From contig NZ_CP036403.1 in the NCBI RefSeq assembly GCF_004322775.1, forward strand, positions 2,108,001 through 2,172,000: a stretch of DNA of 64,000 nt, given 5' to 3'. This DNA is from Ornithinimicrobium sufpigmenti (GTDB taxonomy: Bacteria; Actinomycetota; Actinomycetes; Actinomycetales; Dermatophilaceae). Numbering within the stretch: the stretch's first letter is position 1; every line of letters starts with the position of its first letter. The notes under the pieces were generated by a model. That model had not been told where the DNA came from. It saw nothing but the letters and a program-made list of their open reading frames with translations, and ran no database searches. Made by a program: the position numbers and the translations under genes. Positions 60,289 through 64,000 of this stretch are shown here, in pieces.

Positions 60289-61089
60289 GTGTCTGCGTCC
60301 CCCCTCACCGTCGCCATCGACGGGCCCAGCGGCTCCGGCAAGTCGTCGGTGTCCCGGGCCCTGGCCCGTGACCTCGGCCTGGCCTACCTCGACACCGGAG
60401 CGATGTACCGCGCTCTGGCCTGGTGGGCACTGGAGCAGGGCCTCGACCTGCAGGACCAGGCTCTGGTTGCGCAAGCTGCCCGGGACCTGCCGCTGCGCAT
60501 CAGCACCGACCCCGACGAGCAGGCGATCAGCGTCGACGGCACCGACGTGGCCGAGGCGATCCGCCAGACGCGGATCAGCACGCAGGTCTCCGCGGTCGCC
60601 ACGAACCTGGACGTGCGGGCCGAGCTGCGCCGGCGCCAGCGCCAGATCATCGACGAGGAACGCGCACGGTGCGGCGGCATCGTCGTCGAGGGACGCGACA
60701 TCACCACCGTCGTTGCGCCGGACGCCGAGCACCGCATCCTCATCACCGCCTCCGAGGAGGCCCGCCTGGCCCGACGGGCGCTGGAGGTGCACGGCTCCGC
60801 CGGCGCCGAGCAGCTTGCCGCCACCCGCGACCAGGTGGTCCGCCGCGACGCCGACGACTCCACCGTCAGCACCTTCCTCGAGGCGGCCGACGGCGTCGTC
60901 GCCCTCGACACCTCAGCCCTCACCCTCGAGCAGGTGATCGCCGCGGTCCACGCCCTGGTGCGGGGCGAGGCGCAGACGGTCCCTGCCGACCCGAGCACAC
61001 CCCATACCCCGCACCCTTCGACGCAGCCGAAGCACGCACAGCCTGCAGAGCTGTCCCAGCAGTACGAGCAGTCCCAGGAGGACCGATGA
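60289..61089 (+). CDS. cmk: Cytidylate kinase
   Basis: Phosphorylates CMP and d[23 protein letters not shown] is the P-loop, [12 protein letters not shown] the NMP-binding segment, and [20 protein letters not shown] the central motif; [15 protein letters not shown] lies near the lid. 266 residues, about 40 more than E. coli Cmk because of a Pro/Gln/His-rich tail. Stop overlaps the sulfurtransferase start. In M. tuberculosis cmk is followed directly by der; here two sulfur genes stand between them. Confidence 0.94.
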   Translation: MSASPLTVAIDGPSGSGKSSVSRALARDLGLAYLDTGAMYRALAWWALEQGLDLQDQALVAQAARDLPLRISTDPDEQAISVDGTDVAEAIRQTRISTQVSAVATNLDVRAELRRRQRQIIDEERARCGGIVVEGRDITTVVAPDAEHRILITASEEARLARRALEVHGSAGAEQLAATRDQVVRRDADDSTVSTFLEAADGVVALDTSALTLEQVIAAVHALVRGEAQTVPADPSTPHTPHPSTQPKHAQPAELSQQYEQSQEDR

Positions 61090-61946
61090 CCGAGCAGACC
61101 GACAAGATCGCCGCCTACGCCCATCCCGAGCGGCTGGTGACGACCGAGTGGCTCGCCCAGCACCTCGGCGACGCCGGCCTGGTGGTGCTGGAGTGCAACG
61201 AGGACGTGCTCCTCTACGAGACCGGCCACCTTCCCGGTGCCCTGAAGCTGGACTGGCACACCGACCTCAACGACCCGCTGACCCGTGACTACGTCGACGG
61301 TGAGCGGTTCGCCCAGGTGATGGGGCAGCGTGGGATCGGCCGGGACACCACCGTGGTCATCTACGGCGACAAGTCGAACTGGTGGGCCGCGTACGCCCTG
61401 TGGGTGATGACTCTCTTCGGGCACGAGGACGTCCGGCTGCTCGACGGCGGCCGGGCCAAGTGGGTCGCCGAGGGTCGCGAGCTGACCACCGAGGCGCCGC
61501 AGGTCACGCCGGTGGAGTACCCGGTCGTGGAGCGTGACGACTCCCAGGTGCGGGCCTTCAAGGACGACGTCCTGGCCCACCTGGGCCGGCCCATGGTCGA
61601 CGTGCGCAGCCCGGGGGAGTTCTCCGGCGACCTGCTGCACATGCCGGACTACCCCCAGGAGGGCGCGATGCGCGGCGGTCACATCCCCGGCGCCAGGTCG
61701 GTCCCCTGGGCCAGGGCGGCCAATGAGGACGGCACCTTCAAGAGCCGTGCGGAGCTGGAGGCCATCTACCTGCAGGAGCAGGGTCTGTCCGCGGACGACG
61801 ACGTGGTGGCCTACTGCCGCATCGGCGAGCGCTCCAGCCACACCTGGTTCGTGCTGACCCACCTGCTCGGTTTCGAGAAGGTGCGCAACTACGACGGCAG
61901 CTGGACCGAGTGGGGCAACGCCGTCGGCACCCCGGTGGAGCGCTGA
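61086..61946 (+). CDS. sseA: Thiosulfate/3-mercaptopyruvate sulfurtransferase (tandem rhodanese)
   Basis: Two rhodanese domains in 286 residues. The first, inactive one has [20 protein letters not shown] and [16 protein letters not shown]. The second has [26 protein letters not shown] and the active-site loop [20 protein letters not shown] with the persulfide-forming Cys. Matches M. tuberculosis SseA (Rv3283), whose neighbour is also a SufE-like protein. Coupled to cmk by ATGA and two bases before the SufE gene. Confidence 0.92.
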   Translation: MTEQTDKIAAYAHPERLVTTEWLAQHLGDAGLVVLECNEDVLLYETGHLPGALKLDWHTDLNDPLTRDYVDGERFAQVMGQRGIGRDTTVVIYGDKSNWWAAYALWVMTLFGHEDVRLLDGGRAKWVAEGRELTTEAPQVTPVEYPVVERDDSQVRAFKDDVLAHLGRPMVDVRSPGEFSGDLLHMPDYPQEGAMRGGHIPGARSVPWARAANEDGTFKSRAELEAIYLQEQGLSADDDVVAYCRIGERSSHTWFVLTHLLGFEKVRNYDGSWTEWGNAVGTPVER

Positions 61947-61948
61947 GT

Positions 61949-62434
61949 ATGCCGTCCCCCGATCGTCTCGACGACCTGCCCCCCAACCTCGCGGAGCTGG
62001 CCGAGGACTTCCACGCGGTCACCCAGCAGGAGCGCCTGCAGCTGCTCCTCGAGCTCTCCCGCGAGCTGCCCGCCCCGCCCGAGCGCTACGCCGGCAAGCT
62101 GGACAGCATGGAGCGCGTCGATGAGTGCCAGTCGCCGCTGTTCCTCGCGGTCGAGGTCGGCGAGGACCCGCAGCGCACCGTGAACCTGTTCTTCGAGGCC
62201 CCGCCGGAGGCGCCGACGACACGGGGCTTCGCGGGGATCCTGCACGAGGGCCTGGACGGCCTGCCCGCTCAGGAGGTGCTCGACGTCCCCGACGACGCCC
62301 CCTACCGCTTCGGTCTGGCGGAGGCCGTCTCGCCGCTGCGGATGCGCGGGATGGTCGGCATGCTGGCGCGGATCAAGCGCCAGGTCCGGCTGCGCGTGCA
62401 GTCCATCGACCTGGCCGCAGGGCAGGAGAGCTGA
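61949..62434 (+). CDS. SufE family Fe-S cluster assembly / sulfur-acceptor protein
   Basis: A 161-residue SufE-like protein. [20 protein letters not shown] and [15 protein letters not shown] open the fold; the acceptor Cys is in [37 protein letters not shown] follows, and a positively charged final helix. Receives sulfane sulfur, here most likely from the neighbouring SseA, and passes it on; M. tuberculosis has the same pair (Rv3283–Rv3284). ATG two bases after the sseA stop. Confidence 0.85.
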   Translation: MPSPDRLDDLPPNLAELAEDFHAVTQQERLQLLLELSRELPAPPERYAGKLDSMERVDECQSPLFLAVEVGEDPQRTVNLFFEAPPEAPTTRGFAGILHEGLDGLPAQEVLDVPDDAPYRFGLAEAVSPLRMRGMVGMLARIKRQVRLRVQSIDLAAGQES

Positions 62435-62438
62435 GCCG

Positions 62439-64000
62439 ATGAGCAGGACGGACGACAGCGGTCACAGCGACGACCACGAGGGCCTCGACGGGGACGACGG
62501 GTTCGAGACCGAGGTGGAGTGGACCGCCGGCCCCGACCCCGAGGGACCGGACGCGCCGGAGCTGACCGACGACGAGCACGGCCTGGAGACCGCGCTGCGA
62601 GCCGGCCTGGCGGAGTTCGAGCTCTCCGAGGAGGACCTCGAGCTCGTCGAGCGCGGCGAGCTGGGGCTCGAGGACCTCGAGGAGCGGGAGTTCCGCCCGG
62701 TCGTGGCCGTCGTGGGTCGGCCCAACGTCGGCAAGTCCAGCCTGGTCAACCGCATCCTGGGCCGTCGCGAGGCCGTGGTGGAGGATGTGCCGGGCGTGAC
62801 CCGGGACCGGGTGGCCTACGACGCCGAGTGGTCGGGCCGCCGGTTCACCGTCGTCGACACCGGCGGCTGGGAGGTGGACGCCACCGGCATCCACCTGCGG
62901 GTCGCCGAGCAGGCCGAGGTCGCCGTCGAGCTGGCCGACGTGGTGATCTTCGTCGTCGACGCCACCGTCGGGGCGACCGACACCGACGAGCAGGTGGTCC
63001 GGTTGCTGCGCCGCTCGGGCAAGCCGGTCGTCCTGGCGGCGAACAAGGTCGACAACCAGGCCCAGGAGGCCGACGCAGCCATGCTGTGGAGCCTCGGGCT
63101 CGGGCAGCCGTGGCCGGTCTCGGCGCTGCACGGGCGCGGGTCGGGCGATGTGCTCGACGCCGTGCTCGCGGTGCTGCCGGAGCGGTCCTCGGTCGTGGGG
63201 GCCTACCCGCGCGGCGGACCGCGTCGGGTGGCGCTGCTGGGGCGGCCCAACGTGGGCAAGTCCTCACTGCTCAACAAGCTCGCCGGCAGTGAGCGCGTGG
63301 TGGTGGACAACGTGGCGGGCACCACCCGGGACCCGGTCGACGAGCTCATCGAGCTGGGCGGGAAGACCTGGCGGTTCGTCGACACCGCCGGCATCCGGCG
63401 CCGGGTCCACCAGGCCCGGGGGGCCGACTTCTACGCCTCGCTGCGCACCCAGGCCGCGCTGGAGAAGGCCGAGGTGGCCGTGGTGCTCATCGACGTCTCC
63501 GAGCCGATCGCCGAGCAGGACATCCGCGTGATCCAGCAGGTGGTCGACTCCGGTCGCGCCCTGGTCGTGGCCTACAACAAGTGGGACACCATGGACGAGG
63601 AGCGGCAGTACTACCTCGAGCGTGAGATCGAGCGCGAGCTGGTGCAGATCACCTGGGCCCCCCGCGTCAACATCTCGGCCACCACCGGACGGGCCGTGCA
63701 CAAGCTGGTACCGGCCCTGGAGACGGCCCTGGACTCCTGGGACCGGCGGATCCCCACGGGCCGGCTCAACGCCTTCCTGGGCGAGGTCGTCGCCGGGCAC
63801 CCGCACCCGGTGCGCGGCGGGAAGCAGCCGCGGATCCTCTTCGCCACCCAGGCCTCTACCCGCCCGCCGAAGTTCGTCGTCTTCGCCTCGGGCTTCATCG
63901 AGGCGGGGTACCGCCGGTTCCTTGAGCGCCGGCTGCGCGAGCAGTTCGGCTTCGCGGGCAGCCCGATCGAGATCTCGGTCCGGGTCCGCGAGCGTCGCGG
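62439..64000 (+). CDS. der: Ribosome biogenesis GTPase Der (EngA), cut at window end
   Basis: Tandem GTPase for 50S assembly. After an acidic N-terminal extension of about 85 residues come two G domains: the first with [21 protein letters not shown] and NKVD, the second with [24 protein letters not shown] and NKWD. A KH-like domain follows ([18 protein letters not shown], then [18 protein letters not shown]). 520 codons are visible; only a short C-terminal piece should be missing. Start four bases after the sufE stop. Last gene of the conserved scpAB–rluB–cmk–der block. Confidence 0.95.
   Translation, partial: MSRTDDSGHSDDHEGLDGDDGFETEVEWTAGPDPEGPDAPELTDDEHGLETALRAGLAEFELSEEDLELVERGELGLEDLEEREFRPVVAVVGRPNVGKSSLVNRILGRREAVVEDVPGVTRDRVAYDAEWSGRRFTVVDTGGWEVDATGIHLRVAEQAEVAVELADVVIFVVDATVGATDTDEQVVRLLRRSGKPVVLAANKVDNQAQEADAAMLWSLGLGQPWPVSALHGRGSGDVLDAVLAVLPERSSVVGAYPRGGPRRVALLGRPNVGKSSLLNKLAGSERVVVDNVAGTTRDPVDELIELGGKTWRFVDTAGIRRRVHQARGADFYASLRTQAALEKAEVAVVLIDVSEPIAEQDIRVIQQVVDSGRALVVAYNKWDTMDEERQYYLEREIERELVQITWAPRVNISATTGRAVHKLVPALETALDSWDRRIPTGRLNAFLGEVVAGHPHPVRGGKQPRILFATQASTRPPKFVVFASGFIEAGYRRFLERRLREQFGFAGSPIEISVRVRERR

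Overview
The window reads as chromosome of a high-GC actinobacterium of the order Micrococcales. Ornithinimicrobium, Serinicoccus and other Intrasporangiaceae-like genera are my best guess, from gene content and codon use only. Two blocks keep the gene order known from Mycobacterium tuberculosis and most Actinobacteria: thrS–HIT, then pdxS–pdxT–yebC–ruvCAB–yajC–secDF–apt–rel–glyoxalase II–hisS; and later xerD–parA–scpA–scpB–rluB–cmk–der. No tRNA or rRNA gene was seen.

Bases 1 to about 9,560 are a mobile, resistance-bearing segment. It holds the start of an APH(3'')-type streptomycin kinase gene cut by the window edge, a MobF relaxase-helicase, a DUF5710 protein, an AraC regulator, a DHA2 efflux pump with an FMN reductase behind a TetR operator, the TetR gene, and the C-terminal stub of a serine recombinase. 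A GNRA-capped hairpin at 9,582–9,619 marks the junction with resident DNA.

Bases 9,700–24,950 carry mixed housekeeping and regulatory genes: a membrane protein, a DksA/TraR-like zinc protein, CarD, a hemerythrin, a galactofuranose-type glycan module (glf plus an in-frame glycosidase–glycosyltransferase fusion), an MFS transporter, NUDIX, thrS, a HIT phosphorylase, an orphan LuxR protein and a GAF-ANTAR regulator. Bases 25,000–43,800 hold PLP synthesis, recombination (RuvABC), Sec export (YajC-SecDF), purine salvage, (p)ppGpp metabolism, an M18 aminopeptidase, a DUF349 protein, ACC deaminase and HisRS.

The most unusual part is 44,636–52,475: a complete overlapping operon yerC-hisG-D-C-B-H-A-F-I. 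Its gene order, its fusions (HisN-HisB and HisI-HisE) and its protein signatures (long-loop HisA, gamma-type HisF and HisH) are those of Gammaproteobacteria, not of Actinobacteria. It looks like a wholesale replacement of the native pathway. Next to it is a two-gene unit, an HTH protein and a stand-alone Clp N-domain protein fused to a SRPBCC-like domain, behind three GTTGAC-type half-sites.

Several genes here (NUDIX, HIT, rel, glyoxalase II, hisS, the HTH gene, xerD, cmk) have a TANNNT -10 box 6–7 nt before the start codon and so should be translated from leaderless mRNAs. The same signal precedes a 21-codon arginine-rich mini-ORF just upstream of yajC-secDF. A short repeat family recurs behind ruvB and, as a long hairpin, between the convergent rel and M18 aminopeptidase genes.
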